Assembly: GCF_003339775.1 (NCBI RefSeq) | Contig: NZ_CP031088.1 | Location: 310,001 to 374,000 of the forward strand | Length of the DNA stretch: 64,000 bases | Origin: Spiroplasma phoeniceum P40 | GTDB lineage: Bacteria > Bacillota_I > Bacilli_A > Mycoplasmatales > Mycoplasmataceae | Direction: 5' to 3' | Shown: positions 8,585 through 19,776 of the stretch, one piece after another | Layout: every line of letters starts with the position of its first letter | How positions within the stretch are numbered: position 1 is the first letter of the stretch | Made by a program: the position numbers and the translations under genes | The notes under the pieces: generated by a model | Database searches by the model: none | The model's input: only the letters and a program-made list of their open reading frames with translations | Told to the model about the DNA's origin: nothing

Positions 8585-10435
8585 ATGGCATCAATTATAG
8601 GATTACATGAAGGGTTTGTTATTGGTAATGGAGTAGCAAATTTAACAAAAGAAGGACATTTATTATTATCAGCACAAGAAATGCGAGTAAAAAATATTTT
8701 AACTAATCCTGATTATTATACATTTCACCGTTTAACAGCAACAGCACAATCAAGTCCTAATATGGAAAGTGCAGATTATGCAGTAGCAATTTATACAATT
8801 CCAGAACGATTATTTTATGGTGATTCAGAATGAAATCACGAAAAAGGAAATCCAAAACAAAATCAAAATGCTAAGCGTGGTCGTTTAGTAATTGATCATA
8901 CTATTGGTTTAAAAACACAATGAAGACGATTTGATTTAGATCGTTTAAAAAATACTGACCCATCATTACGCGGTGAATTAGTAGCAAAATGAACTGGTTC
9001 AATTACAGAAAATATGATGTTTAATTTAGAATTATACTTTTTAAAAGGTGTAATTGATAATTATATTGCTAGATCAAAATTTAAACCTGATTATGCTTTT
9101 ATTTATGACACAAGTACAATTAAAACTCAACAAGATGCATTAGATTTAATGTATAAATTAGCACATCGTATGACTGATGAAACAAGAAAAATTAATGCAT
9201 CTCAAATTGGGACAAATACTAGTGATTGAGAAATGATATGAGAACCACATTCATATTTAGATTTAACACGAGCATATACTCAATTAATTGGTGAAAGTAT
9301 TTCAGCAAATACAATGGTAACAGGTACTTTATTCCAAGATAAAGTAATGGGTTATATGATTTCTAAATCATTATGACTTGGGCAAGAAATTGAACCTTTA
9401 TATGGTAAAACATCAGATGGGCAATTACAAGTTAATTTAGAGGGAATGAATAGAACTCGTGGATTTGATTTATCTATTGATAAAAAAATTGAAGGACTTG
9501 TAATTCATAGAGAAAATGCAGCAATGATTACTATTTTTACTGAAAATATTAGTTATGTTGATAATGATACACAAGAACCAGCATTTACAAGTCGTGTATT
9601 ATTTTCATTACCTGCTTTAACAAGACCTGAATTAGGTTTCTTAATTGTTAAAGAAATGTTTACAGAACAAGAACAAAATGATGCCATTGCTCGTTTATGA
9701 GATAATACTAATACTACTAGTGATAGTTGACAAAAATATAATGAATTTACTGGTGAATGAGAAAACGAATTAACTTATCAATTATTAGATTATGATCCAA
9801 ATTATAAAGATTTTTATAATCCTATATTTAAAACTGCAATGCAAAATACTATTAATAATATTAATAATTTAGATGTAGATCAAACAGCATTAAATATGGA
9901 TGTTAAGAAAAAATATCATGAATTCTTTGGAATTATTCCATCAACTCTTGACACAGCAGAAATTAAAAAATTATTTGATAAAGTATTAGATAATAATTTA
10001 ACTACATATCAAAAAAACAAAGTTATATCATTTATGCGTTCTGCCATAATATTAAGTGATGGTAAAAATGATTATCCAATTCAAATAAATTCAGCAGGTA
10101 TTTATTTACCAGTTAATGAAATTGTAAGTGGAAATATTTATTTACATATTAATGCAGGTGTTATTGATAATCAAAATATTAATGATAAAAAAATATTAAT
10201 TAATAGTACAACAAAACCTGCTTTATCAACAGTTATTACAACACCTAATTTAGGTCAAATTACAATGGTTGGTGATACACCAACTACTGCTGAATTAGAA
10301 ACTGCTATTAAAGCAAAAAATACTAATTATCAAACTGGAGATGCAACATTCTCTAATATTACATCTACTGGCACATTAGCAACTGGAAATCCAAATAAAT
10401 ATAGTGGAACAGTTTCTTTAATTTATTCAAAGTAA
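8585..10435 (+). CDS. major capsid protein with spiralin-like C-terminal repeat
   Basis: The 616-aa frame-0 product starts at ATG 8585, 3 nt after the scaffold stop. The first roughly 380 residues read as a capsid shell protein (LSAQEMRVKN, TQWRRFDLDRL, DKVMGYMISKSLWLGQ, REQ-poor and hydrophobic strands). From about residue 415 the character changes to Thr/Asn-rich alpha/beta repeats; the last one (TTAELETAIKAKN ... FSNITSTGTLATG ... YSGTVSLIYS) is like the repeated domains of spiroplasma and mycoplasma surface lipoproteins. The TAA at 10433 interrupts such a repeat: the -1 frame continues with matching domains to 11088. Abundant ACA/GCA codons suggest strong expression. Calling it capsid rests on position, size and context. 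Confidence 0.8.
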
Positions 10436-11088
10436 GTAGTGCCGTAGATATTCACGATAAAATTAAAAATGTTGATAGTTTAACAAATGATGAAATAATT
10501 AAAGGAATTATTGTACCTCAAAAAGTATCAAGTGAAGATTTAAGACCGCTTTTAAATGATAAAGTTTTAAAAGCAGTTAAAGCGGTTGATGCAAGTTTAA
10601 CAGCAGATGATTATGATTGATGACCGTTATATTATCAAGGTGAACCATCAAGTTATGATATTACTACAACAGATATTTATGTTGATATTTATATTGCTGG
10701 TAAAAATAATGCAACTGGTGTATCACAAGTTCAGTATTATAAAGTACAAAAAGTAAATCAAATAAGTATTAAACAATTTAATAAAGATAATATTGGAACT
10801 TTAAAAACACCTTGATATAGTGATGTTCCTGATTTAACTAAAAAAGCAGATGTAATTACTGAAATGAATACTGGTATTATTAAAGCAATTCAAAAACTTA
10901 ATGCTGGTTTAACAACTTCAGATTATATTGTTAATATTTTAGATTATGATGATTCAATATTTAATGATAGAGATGAGGGTAATTTTAGCAATAATGTTTC
11001 GGTACCATATATTTTAATTGGTACAAATTGATTAACTGGTGAAACAACAGGAATGGAAATTACCGTTCCTGCTGCTACTAAAAAATAA
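10432..11088 (+). CDS. -1-frame C-terminal extension of the capsid protein (two spiralin-like domains)
   Basis: After the capsid TAA an open frame runs 218 codons with no start codon of its own near its beginning, entered by a -1 shift at TCA-AAG-TAA. Joined, the sequence reads YSK then VSSAVDIHDKIKN, a natural repeat end. It contains two repeats, EDLRPLLNDKVLKAVKAV and VITEMNTGIIKAIQKLNAGL, each followed by beta-rich segments, resembling spiralin (ALEANVLKAVQGV in S. citri spiralin, recalled from the literature). Four UGA Trp codons occur. Either a recoding or slippage event makes a minor long capsid form of about 834 aa, or one A was lost from an A-run recently. Confidence 0.7.
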
Positions 11089-11112
11089 AAAGGATTTATT
11101 TCCTTTTTATTT
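11084..11112. terminator. bidirectional terminator between capsid and the opposite-strand gene
   Basis: AAAAGGA / TCCTTTT with A-runs and T-runs on both sides forms a hairpin. It overlaps both stop codons (capsid extension on +, gene 11096-12010 on -), so it can stop transcription from both directions. Confidence 0.75.
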
Positions 11113-12010
11113 TATTTTTTGTTGTATTTATTGGGTTTTTAATTATATTAAATCCTTTTTTAATTTCATTATAAAGATTAATTGTTTTTGGTTTTGATAT
11201 TATTTTAGTATGTAATTTTTGATAACCTAATTTTAAATTAGTAGCATATTGTTTTTGTTGTGTTAATCAATTTTTATTATCTATATATTGTTTATGATTA
11301 TTTAATTTAGCATCTTTTGTATTATAAAAATTAGTACTATAACGATTTATTTCTTTATTTAATTCTAATAAGTTTTTATTAATTCTACTTGCTCTTAATT
11401 TAACATCTCCGCTACCTTTATTTTGTTGTGTATATATTTGTCAATTAACATATTCTCTTAATTCACTGCGTAATCATACATGTAATCACATATTTCAAAA
11501 TACTGATCCTGATCCAGTTCCATTTTTACCAGTTGCTGATTTCATTGCTTGTCATACTTGAATGTGTACTTTTGGATATGTATATGGTCCATATCATCTT
11601 TTTTGTTTATCATTATCTGATTGAATTAAAATAGTTAAATTACCTATTAATTTTTGTTTATTAGTTATTTGAAAAAATCCCTTTTTACATCAACTACTAG
11701 ATAATATAGTTCAATTACTTTCTGTTGGTGTTAATGAATTTATAATTTCTTTATATTTATTTTTATCTAAAAAACTAATATCTTTAAATAATTGTATTTC
11801 TAAACTTTTAGGTAATTTTGCTAATAAATCACTTAATATATTAGGATTTAAATAATATTGAATTTGTGCTAATTGATGTTCAATATCTTTAATGCTTTGT
11901 AAAATTGATTTTATTTTAGAATTCCCATATTTTTCTAATAATTTTATAATTCTTAATGCTATTTTAGGATTTTCTAAAATACTAGTAATTAATGTTAATA
12001 ATTTTCACAT
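11096..12010 (-). CDS. phage protein of unknown function encoded against the late operon (304 aa)
   Basis: The ATG at 12010 follows AAGGAG with an 11-nt spacing. The protein begins MWKLLTLITSILENPKIA, continues as a helical domain (LQSIKDIEHQLAQIQYYL), has a Trp/Gly-rich core (RWYGPYTYPKVHIQVW, NGTGSGSVFWNMWLHVW) and a lysine-rich helical tail. Ten or more Trp are UGA-coded. The core YPKV...A...G..F spacing is faintly like KTSC domains, but this is weak. It lies between capsid and portal genes on the other strand and is intact, so it is a separately regulated cargo or structural gene. Function not recognised. Confidence 0.7.
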
Positions 12011-12013
12011 ATT

Positions 12014-12051
12014 TTGACACTCTCCTTATGGTGATTATATAATGGGTGATG
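12014..12051 (+). promoter_or_regulatory. phage late promoter ahead of portal gene
   Basis: TTGACA at 12014-12019 and TATAAT at 12038-12043 are spaced by 18 bp; GGTGATG follows at 12045-12051 after one extra G. It lies at the start of the opposite-strand gene, so the two transcription units diverge here. Confidence 0.65.
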
Positions 12052-12069
12052 ACAAAAAGAGGTGTAAAA

Positions 12070-13476
12070 ATGAATAATGAAATAGATTTTAAAGAATTAA
12101 ATAAACAACCCGAATATTTAAATTATTTGGAAAAAGGAAAATACCCAATATTATCAGAACAAAAATATTATATTGATATTCCTTGAATTATTGCTAATAG
12201 AAAAGCAGCTCCATTAACTATTGGACAAGGTCTAATGTTTAATTGTGATAATGATGATACACAAGATTGAATAGAAGAATGATACGAAAAAAACTATGTT
12301 TATTCTAAATTATTTCAAAATGAATTAGCAAATAGTTTATATGGGCGTAGTGTAATGTATTTATTAAAAACAGAAACTGATGATTTAACTATTGATGTTG
12401 CACCTATTGGTTCAAGTGTTCGTATTGCTAAATATTCAGAAATAGAACAATATGCAGAAATGTGAATATTACCTGCTCAATCTGATTATATGTGATATCA
12501 AAAAGTACAATTTTATCCAAGAAAAGCAAAAATAACTTATTATACTGCAAAAGATTTAGAAATTGGTATTTGACAAACTTATGGTGAATTAGAAAGTAAA
12601 TTAAGACCAGTTTCTATAATGGAATATGATACTGGAATAGATATATTACCTATTGTTGAATTTACAAATTTACCTAAATTAGTTCAAGGTACAAAAACAA
12701 CAGCAGATGCTGTGCCCGATTGTTTACCTGTATTTAATTTAATTAAAGATGTACAAGATAATATTTATTATAAAAGAATTGAAAGAATTATTAATCGTAC
12801 TCATTTTGTAGGACGAAAAAATACATCTCCACTTGGTGATAATGATAATGGTAATGGTGATGAAGAATTAGTACAAGCAGATGCTTTAATTAGTAGTACA
12901 GTTCAACAATATGCTATGACTGGTACTACTGGTGTTGGTTTAATTCATGCTCAACAAAATTATACTGAAATAACTATTGATAGTGATTATTCTATGAAAA
13001 TGATATTTAATGGTGCAGGTTATGAATATGATAATTTTTCAGGGAATAATTATACAAATAAAACAGAGTCATTAATGAATAATAAATTAGATATTCATAC
13101 TACTTTACAAAAAAGATCTTTACGATTTCCTAAATTATATCGCTTATTTGATTATATATTTAAGCATTATAAAAAATGAGATAGTTTAGATGATAACAGT
13201 CAGAATAATGATAATTTTAGACCTTATACCTTAGAATTTATAGATATATCAATAGTTAATGAAATTACTCAATCTGAGGTAATTGATAGACAAATAAATA
13301 ATGGAACTATTACTCATGTTAGAGCAATTCATAAACAAGAAAAAGTAACAAATAAAAAAGCAAGAATGATGTATGAAGAAATTAAAAAAGAACAAAAAGA
13401 ACAATTAGATCAAGAAATGAGTTATATTGATGATAATCAAACAAGAGAAGAAGATATTAAAGGAGATATACAATAA
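12070..13476 (+). CDS. portal (head-tail connector) protein
   Basis: The 468-aa protein has a typical portal size and sits after the capsid and before the large tail protein. Features include an N-terminal wing-like part (LTIGQGLMFNCDND), LYGRSVMYLL, a central long-helix candidate (FNLIKDVQDNIYYKRIERI), an acidic loop (GDNDNGNGDEE) and a charged C-terminal helix rich in K, E and Q. The spiroplasma UGA Trp codons are kept. RBS GAGGTG. Its TAA overlaps the next ATG. Portal identity is by position and architecture, since portals share little sequence. Confidence 0.7.
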
Positions 13477-16352
13477 TGCAAGTACCTAATATTAATAGTA
13501 TTTTTAAAAACTTAAATGAAAGAATAATGGATAATAGTGTTAGATCTGATTTAACTAAATTAGATATTGATATTAAAAGTAATTATTTCTTTTTTCCATT
13601 TATTATTAAAACTGGTTTAGTAAATATTACTGATAAAGGTTTTCAACCTAATAATGGAGTACCACAAAACTTTACACAAATGTCACAAATATTTACTGGT
13701 AAAGAGGGAATTATTGCACAATGAAAAAATGCTATTAAAATTAGATCTCGTGCTATACCTGATATTTGAAATTATGATTTTTTCCAAAATAATAAAGATT
13801 GATTTACTTATTCTATTGATGATTTTAAAAAAAGTTTAACTGATAAAGTTAGTTATTTATATATTACTAGTACCGAAAAAACTTATTTATGAGATGCAAC
13901 AAAACAAGTTTTTATTAATAAAGAAGAACCTGAGAATAATTATCCAGTTAATGATATTTGAGAAAAAATTAATAATGAAAATGGTTTTAATGTTTATGTT
14001 ATGAATTTACAAAAAATTGATAAAGCATTAGATAATTTTGCTATTAAAAGAAAATTTAAAGGTGATGCTTATAAATGTCATATTGTTAATATTAATGATA
14101 CTGTTGAATTTTCTAAATTAGGTGGTGAAGAATATTTTGGTGAATATAATGCTTGATATCTTGATCGTACAATTACGGTTGAAACTACTTATAATTTTCA
14201 AAGAGAAGATTTTTTAAGATTTTATTTAGTTCCTTTACAATCTGATAAAGAAGATGTTGATGATAATTTATTAATGTTTATTTCAAATGCTCAACCAAAA
14301 TATAATGATTTAAATGAATTAGTATATTGAGTTATTACTTTTAGTTATGTTAAAGATTATATTAATACTACTGGACAAACTATTCAGCAATTCGTACAAT
14401 TTTCAGCACCAGGTGAGGGTTATGTAATACCTAAAATAATATGAGATAATTTAGGTATTCCAAAAGATTATGAAATTAATGAGAAATTTACTGGTGATAA
14501 TGGTATTAAAAGTATTCAATTAACATTATTAGGTAATAATGGTTTTACTGCACCAATTATTTTTGGTCGCCCTATTGAAAATTTAGGGAAATGAAATGAA
14601 AAAGTATATCCACAGCGTAGATTATTCATTGATGATTTAAAAATGCCAGTTGCTGATAGTTTAACAAAATCATCAAAACCATTAACTACTTATTTATTAA
14701 CGAATGGAATACCCGCTATTAATGGTCAATATGATAATTGATTAAAAAGAAAACAAGGTCAAACAAATCAAGAAATTAAAAAGAATTATGAAGGTTATTT
14801 AAATACCAATAGAGAATTAACAAAAGCAACTAACCCAAATAATTTAACTATTAAAGATGTTGCATTAAATTATAAAGGTAATGGTGTTATTAATCGTGAT
14901 TATGATGTTAGAGCAAATGGTTATTTTAAATATAATTTTGATATTGGACATAATAAAATTAATCCAAGTAAAAATCGTGGGCAATTAAAAGATATGTTAA
15001 ATTTATTTAGTATTATGGTTAATCATATTATTAGTTTACCAATAGATGTAACAGAAAGTATTGCATGAACTCAGAGAGATATTCCGATTGTTGGTAAATT
15101 CTTAAATGCAATAAGTTTAGGAATTCCGATTTATTGAAAAGAAATAAATAAAAATACTAATAATTTATATCCAAATATTAATAATGGTATTCCTTTATTT
15201 ATTGGAAAAGCAAATTATACTTTTTATGATGAAAGTTATTGACCTATTGTTGGAAGTGGTGGTACACAAGCAAAAAATCAAGGTAATATCCCCTTAGATG
15301 CTTTTAGATATAATACCCAAGATGAGGTAAATGATATAATTGGTGCTAGTGCAAGTAATACAAGTTGAGCATTTACTTTAACTGATAAAATAACAGCATC
15401 AAGATGAAATAAAAAAACAAAAAAAGAAGATGGAAAAAATTATAGAATTAGTAGTGTTATGATACCTCAATCACTTAATAATGAAGATAGTATTTATTTA
15501 ATTAATGAAGAAACAATATCATTACCTACAATGGAAAGTCAACAAGTTTTAACTGATATTGTTGGTAGTGGTCGTTATATAATTGATGCAGTTGGATTTT
15601 ATAATTTAGGTAAAACTGCTTGTCGTATTTATATGTTTTCTGATGATATTGATATATATGACCCATATTCAATTATGAGTTATTTTGTTAGTTTACAAAC
15701 TACAAGTTTATATAATAATTCAGTTCGAGATTGATTAACTCTTTATTCACTTAGTTATTTAGATCAATATATAGATGATAATATTGTACATGAATGACCT
15801 GTTAAATTACCAGACCCACCACCAAGTATTAATTTCTATCCAGTACAAATTAATTTATCAGAAATTAGTGCATATTTAAGATTAAATTCACAAAATCTAA
15901 ATCCAAATTGAATAAATAAAAGTTATATAATTAGAAAAGATTTATTTGATTTTGGTACATTTGGAATTACAAATTGACAAACAGTTTTAGATAATTATGA
16001 TAATTTTAGTTTTCAAATGTCTAATGCAAATGGACACTTTTATCCAAGTAGAGCAAGTAAATATCCAGAACATAATTATGATTGAAGAAAAAATATATTA
16101 GTTAATTTAAGCGAAATTACAGAATCTGGTACTAATGTTTTTAATAATCATGAAGAATGATTTGTAGGTAATCCTGATACAGGACAAGGTTATAAACTTG
16201 ATACTAAAATAGTTTTTTATAGAGAAAATATGTATTTAAAATTACTTATTAGTTATACAATTGACCTAAAATATATTTTAGATGGTGCATATGCAGAAAT
16301 GGCATTTATTAATAATCCAAAAATTATAAATATAAATTTAAAAGAAAAATAA
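13476..16352 (+). CDS. large phage structural (tail/collar) protein, 958 aa
   Basis: This is the largest gene of prophage A and is translationally coupled to the portal gene (TAATG). The protein is rich in Asn, Tyr, Asp and beta-strand patterns, has no signal peptide, and near its middle has a hydrophobic stretch (IGKFLNAISLGIPIYW). There is no coiled-coil tape-measure pattern. A long beta-rich protein right after a portal fits a short-tail tube, collar or knob of a podovirus. UGA Trp codons are frequent (over 20) and all in frame. Exact role not recognised. Confidence 0.65.
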
Positions 16353-16375
16353 AAGTGCTAACTGCACTTTTTATA
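16351..16375. terminator. terminator after the 958-aa gene
   Basis: AAAAGTGC-TAACT-GCACTTTT forms a perfect 8-bp stem with a T-run, ten bases before the stop of the opposite-strand lipoprotein gene. It can serve both strands. Confidence 0.85.
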
Positions 16376-16384
16376 TTGTACTTA

Positions 16385-16849
16385 CTAAACAATATTTCCA
16401 TCTTTATCAATATTTGGAATATTTGGAATAGAATTTTCTTTTCATACATATAGTGATTTAAAAAAAATATTATTAAAATCATTTAATCATTCTTTAATGA
16501 GATATTTTTTATTATTACGAATTTGATTAATTAATAATTGTGGAGTATTTGAAATATCACTATTTATTTCAAGATTAAAATTATCTTTTTGATCAATAAT
16601 TATATTTTTTGTTTCGTATTTAAACATACTTATTTTTCAATCGTCATTATTTGATGTTCTTCATATCGTTATATAATAATTATTATCTATATCTTTGAAT
16701 GGAAAATCAATAATACATAATTGATGTCAATTTCCTTTATTATTCCTTTCACATTTAGATTCATCATATGGATTTTTACAACTTACTACCCCTAATGTAC
16801 TTGTTCCTACTAAACTAATTGCACCAATAATACTTAATAATCTTTTCAT
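16385..16849 (-). CDS. prophage-encoded lipoprotein (154 aa)
   Basis: MKRLLSIIGAISLVGTSTLGVVSC is a spiroplasma lipoprotein signal with the lipidated Cys at residue 24. The mature part is charged, with an ending IPNIPNIDKDGNIV. The N-terminus closely resembles that of the lipoprotein at 42385-42867 (MKRILSIIGAIGL). GGAG precedes the ATG. It is on the strand opposite to the late genes, with its own promoter region, as lysogenic-conversion genes often are; superinfection exclusion would be a reasonable but unproven role. Confidence 0.8.
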
Positions 16850-16894
16850 TGTATTCTCCTTTTTATTTATTAGTTAAATTATATAATAAAAAAT

Positions 16895-16922
16895 AAAAAA
16901 AGAGATATTAAATCTCTTTTTT
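16895..16922 (-). terminator. terminator downstream of tRNA-Ser
   Basis: AAAAAGAGAT / ATCTCTTTTT stem with A and T runs, 20 nt from the 3' end of the tRNA on the minus strand. Confidence 0.75.
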
Positions 16923-16941
16923 ATATTTACTTTTTATTAAA

Positions 16942-17032
16942 TGGCGGAACAGGAGAGATTTGAACTCTCACATCGGTTACCCGACCTAACATCTTAGCAG
17001 GATGTCCTCTTGTCCAATTTGAGTACTGTTCC
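16942..17032 (-). tRNA. tRNA-Ser(GCU), inside prophage A
   Basis: The minus strand folds as a 91-nt tRNA: acceptor GGAACAG/CTGTTCC, anticodon stem ACATC/GATGT with loop CTGCTAA giving anticodon GCU (serine AGC/AGU codons), a long variable arm as expected for Ser, T-arm GAGAGTTCAAATCTCTC, discriminator G and an encoded CCA. It lies between phage genes with its own terminator. It could be phage cargo or a captured host gene. Confidence 0.9.
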
Positions 17033-17172
17033 ATATAGAAATACTAAAAATGTCATTTATTTTACATCTTTTTTAATCGTCATCATCATAACATGTTTTT
17101 TAAATAAGTGGTGGACAAATTTTATCTTGATGCTAAGATGGTGATGTGAAAATTAAGAAAGGACGATAAAAT
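17033..17172 (+). promoter_or_regulatory. late promoter with GGTGATG ahead of 17173
   Basis: TGGACA at 17112-17117, a 16-bp spacer and TAAGAT at 17134-17139 are followed directly by GGTGATG (17140-17146). The remainder of the interval shows no gene. Confidence 0.6.
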
Positions 17173-17511
17173 ATGAGTACAGAACTTTTAATTGGTATTG
17201 GAGTTGGAATTGCTTTTAGTGGAATTTTAGGTTATAAAGGATTAGAACTTTTAATTAAAAAAATAATTAAAAATAAAGTTAAAGAGTCTGCAAATAAAGT
17301 GGTAGGACAAGAAACATTAGATGCTATTCATTTAGGTTTATTGCAAACTGCTAATACTTTGGGTCTTGGTAATACTGAATGAGCACAAGTATTAGAAACA
17401 AATAAACCTGTTAGTGAAGAAGAATTTAATCATATTGTTAAATTACAAAGAGCAAAGAAATCAATTTCTAAAAAAGATATTAAATTATCGGATAAAACAA
17501 TTAAAGTCTAA
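17173..17511 (+). CDS. small phage membrane protein, holin-like (112 aa)
   Basis: An N-terminal transmembrane helix (LLIGIGVGIAFSGILGYKGL) is followed by a lysine-rich amphipathic region (KKIIKNKVKESANKVV) and a charged tail ending SDKTIKV. One Trp is UGA. It has its own promoter and terminator. Size and topology fit a holin or a membrane-anchored structural protein; spiroplasmas lack a cell wall, so no endolysin is expected or seen nearby. Confidence 0.65.
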
Positions 17512-17527
17512 AAAAGACTTTTTTTGT
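17502..17527 (+). terminator. terminator after 17173-17511
   Basis: AAAGTC-TAAAAAA-GACTTT plus a run of T; the stop codon lies inside the loop. Confidence 0.8.
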
Positions 17528-17528
17528 T

Positions 17529-17541
17529 TATAATGGTGATG
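17529..17541 (+). promoter_or_regulatory. late promoter TATAAT-GGTGATG
   Basis: A perfect TATAAT (17529-17534) is followed immediately by GGTGATG (17535-17541), 16 nt before ATG 17557. The -35 region overlaps the preceding terminator and is not clear. Confidence 0.6.
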
Positions 17542-17556
17542 CGAAGAGGTGAAATT

Positions 17557-18963
17557 ATGGCAGATATAACAAAATTAGAAAGTTTTAAATTAATAACATT
17601 AGAAGAGTTTAAAAATTGAGAGGGTTTTGATAAATTAGTAGCACAATATGGTAAAAAACTTTATGATGATACTATTTCAAATTATTTAATTGAGGGTATT
17701 ACAAGAGCAAGTTTACAATTAGATAGTATTTGTGGTTATCGTTTAGAAACTGAGTTTCCATTGCTTGATCCTAATAGTGAAATTGATAAAAAGCGGATTA
17801 ATTATGTAAAAATTGCTTGTTGTTTGCAAACTCAATATTTAATAAGAACTGGGATTGAATATTCAAATGGTGGTGAAAATAGTAGTGATAGTGTTGCAAG
17901 TTATACATATCCTAGTAATATGAAGATAGAATTTTCCCCTGATATTATTAGTTTATTAGAAAAAGCAAAGTTTTATAAATCACAAACTATAACTAAAATA
18001 AACCCTGATAATTATGGTTTTAAAAATGAATATAATACTGGATTTGGGCAACCTGATACTAATCATAAAGATCGACCAATTATGTTAAGTGAGGCAGATG
18101 CTAAATATGTATGAAAAAATAGTATGTTTACATCTAATACTTTATCTATTATTCCATGATCTAGTACTGAAAAAAGTGGAATATGACAAATTGAAATATC
18201 AAGGGAATTATTAGCAAATTATATTGATAATTATATAAAAAATATTTCCGTTAAACTTGATAATAAAAGTATTATATATAATTCTAATAATGAATTATCA
18301 GTGCCTTTTGATAATGATACGATTTATTATGAAAATAATGTATGAAAAGCAAAACAAGGTGGTGATATACCATCTGATGTTATTAAAGATAGTGATTTAA
18401 ATAAAGATTATATTGATAAAGAAGATGGAAAATATATTGTTAAAAAAGCACAAAGTGGTAGTTCAATAACAGTTAATGCCCCGTTACATCAAAAAGATGA
18501 TAGTAGTTTAGAATTATTATTATCAGATGAATTTGATATTGAAAATAATAAATTATCTTTAAATAAAGGTTTAAAAGATACTATTGACCAAATGTTAAAA
18601 TGAATGTTTGAAATAAATAAAAAAATTAAATGAGAAAAAGTATCGATATCATATACACCTGATAGTGCTAAGTATATTGATATTCCTGAATTTTCAGAAG
18701 AATATCGTTATCAAGTTTGATTATCACCAACTAATCGTAAAGGTGCTGAAGGTATGTTATGACTTGAACCACCTTATTTTACAGAAACAAAAGAAAATAA
18801 AACTTTATCTAAACATCAAGCAACTTGTTTTATTGATGATTTCGATAAAACCCCTTATAGTATTGCTTTATATAGTGCTAGTGGTCGGGTTTATTTAACT
18901 AATGGTTCAGAGGGTTCTAATATACCAATTAATAGTGTTCGTATTTTTCGACAAGAGGTGTAA
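17557..18963 (+). CDS. phage neck/tail-fibre-like protein (468 aa)
   Basis: The first roughly 120 residues (MADITKLESFKLITLEEF, ITRASLQLDSICGYRL, KKRINYVKIACCLQTQYLIRTG) look like the small helical head-tail adaptor fold (gp6-like). The remainder is a linker plus beta-rich modules, including two segments of the kind seen in fibre proteins (SDLNKDYIDKEDGKYIVKKA) and an ending PINSVRIFRQEV. So the gene seems to fuse an adaptor to a fibre or appendage. RBS GAGGTG. Names of parts are inferred. Confidence 0.55.
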
Positions 18964-18965
18964 AT

Positions 18966-19565
18966 ATGATAGATAAAGAAAATATTATTATTAAAAATGA
19001 AAATGGTACTTATTGACAAAGATTAGGTTTTGAACAAAGAAATCCAAGTCAAAGTTTTAAAGCATGAAAAAATCGTAAGTTTTTAAAATATGATAAATAT
19101 CCATTTCATATTAAAAAAGCATATATTATGCGATATAATGCTTTATCAATTTTATATCATACCCCATTTTTAAGTTTATATGGTTTATTTTTTACTAGTT
19201 TACATTTTAATTGAATACCAACATTAGAACCAGTTAAAGAGTTTATGTTTGGTCAGCACAATATAACTGATGGTGGTTTTTTTGGATATGCTGGGATTGT
19301 TATATCATATCCAATATTACATGGTACTGCTTGATTGACAACAAAAATACCTAAAATACCAGCAATTAAATTACCGATTGGTAAATGTTTAGAACAAGTT
19401 TATAAAATACCAAGTTATATCTTATATTTAATATTATTGGGTTGATTAATATTTCGTAAATATCTTAAAAAACATAATGTTAATATTTGTCATAATTGTA
19501 AAAAAACAATAGAACAAGTTAAAAGTTGAAATGAATATTGTCTTAAAAAAAGATGAAATAAATAA
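18966..19565 (+). CDS. phage membrane protein with C-terminal zinc knuckle (199 aa)
   Basis: Start ATG 18966, two nt after the previous stop, with GAGGTG upstream. The N-terminal 60 residues are soluble. At least three hydrophobic segments follow (LYGLFFTSLHF, GYAGIVISYPIL, YILYLILLGWLIF), then a short tail ICHNCKKT with a CxxC pair. It ends the late transcription unit. Role unknown; a membrane-interacting DNA-entry or lysis function is possible. Confidence 0.6.
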
Positions 19566-19566
19566 C

Positions 19567-19600
19567 ATTTAAAAAAATAACCAATTAAGGTTATTTTTTA
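19567..19600. terminator. convergent terminator between late and early units of prophage A
   Basis: AAAAAAATAACC / GGTTATTTTTT hairpin between the late genes (+) and the early operon (-). It overlaps the stop of the minus-strand gene at 19591. Confidence 0.8.
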
Positions 19601-19776
19601 TCTGTTTTTAAGATAATTAAATTCTTTTCACCATATTTATTGATTAAATATTCTCAGTCTCAGGTTGAATTGATATTTACATCTTCAACATCAATACCAG
19701 TTATATATTCACCAAGAGGAGTTTTACATGGAATATTACCTTTTTCAGAACGATAACATAAAATATATTTATTCAT
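19591..19776 (-). CDS. small early phage protein (61 aa), last gene of early operon A
   Basis: The protein begins MNKYILCYRSEKGNIPCK and continues with PLGEYITGIDVEDV. Its start overlaps the end of the gene at 19769-19939 (ATGAAT within ..GAATAA). A damaged homologue fused to a recT end lies at 36573-36754. No function recognised. Confidence 0.6.
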
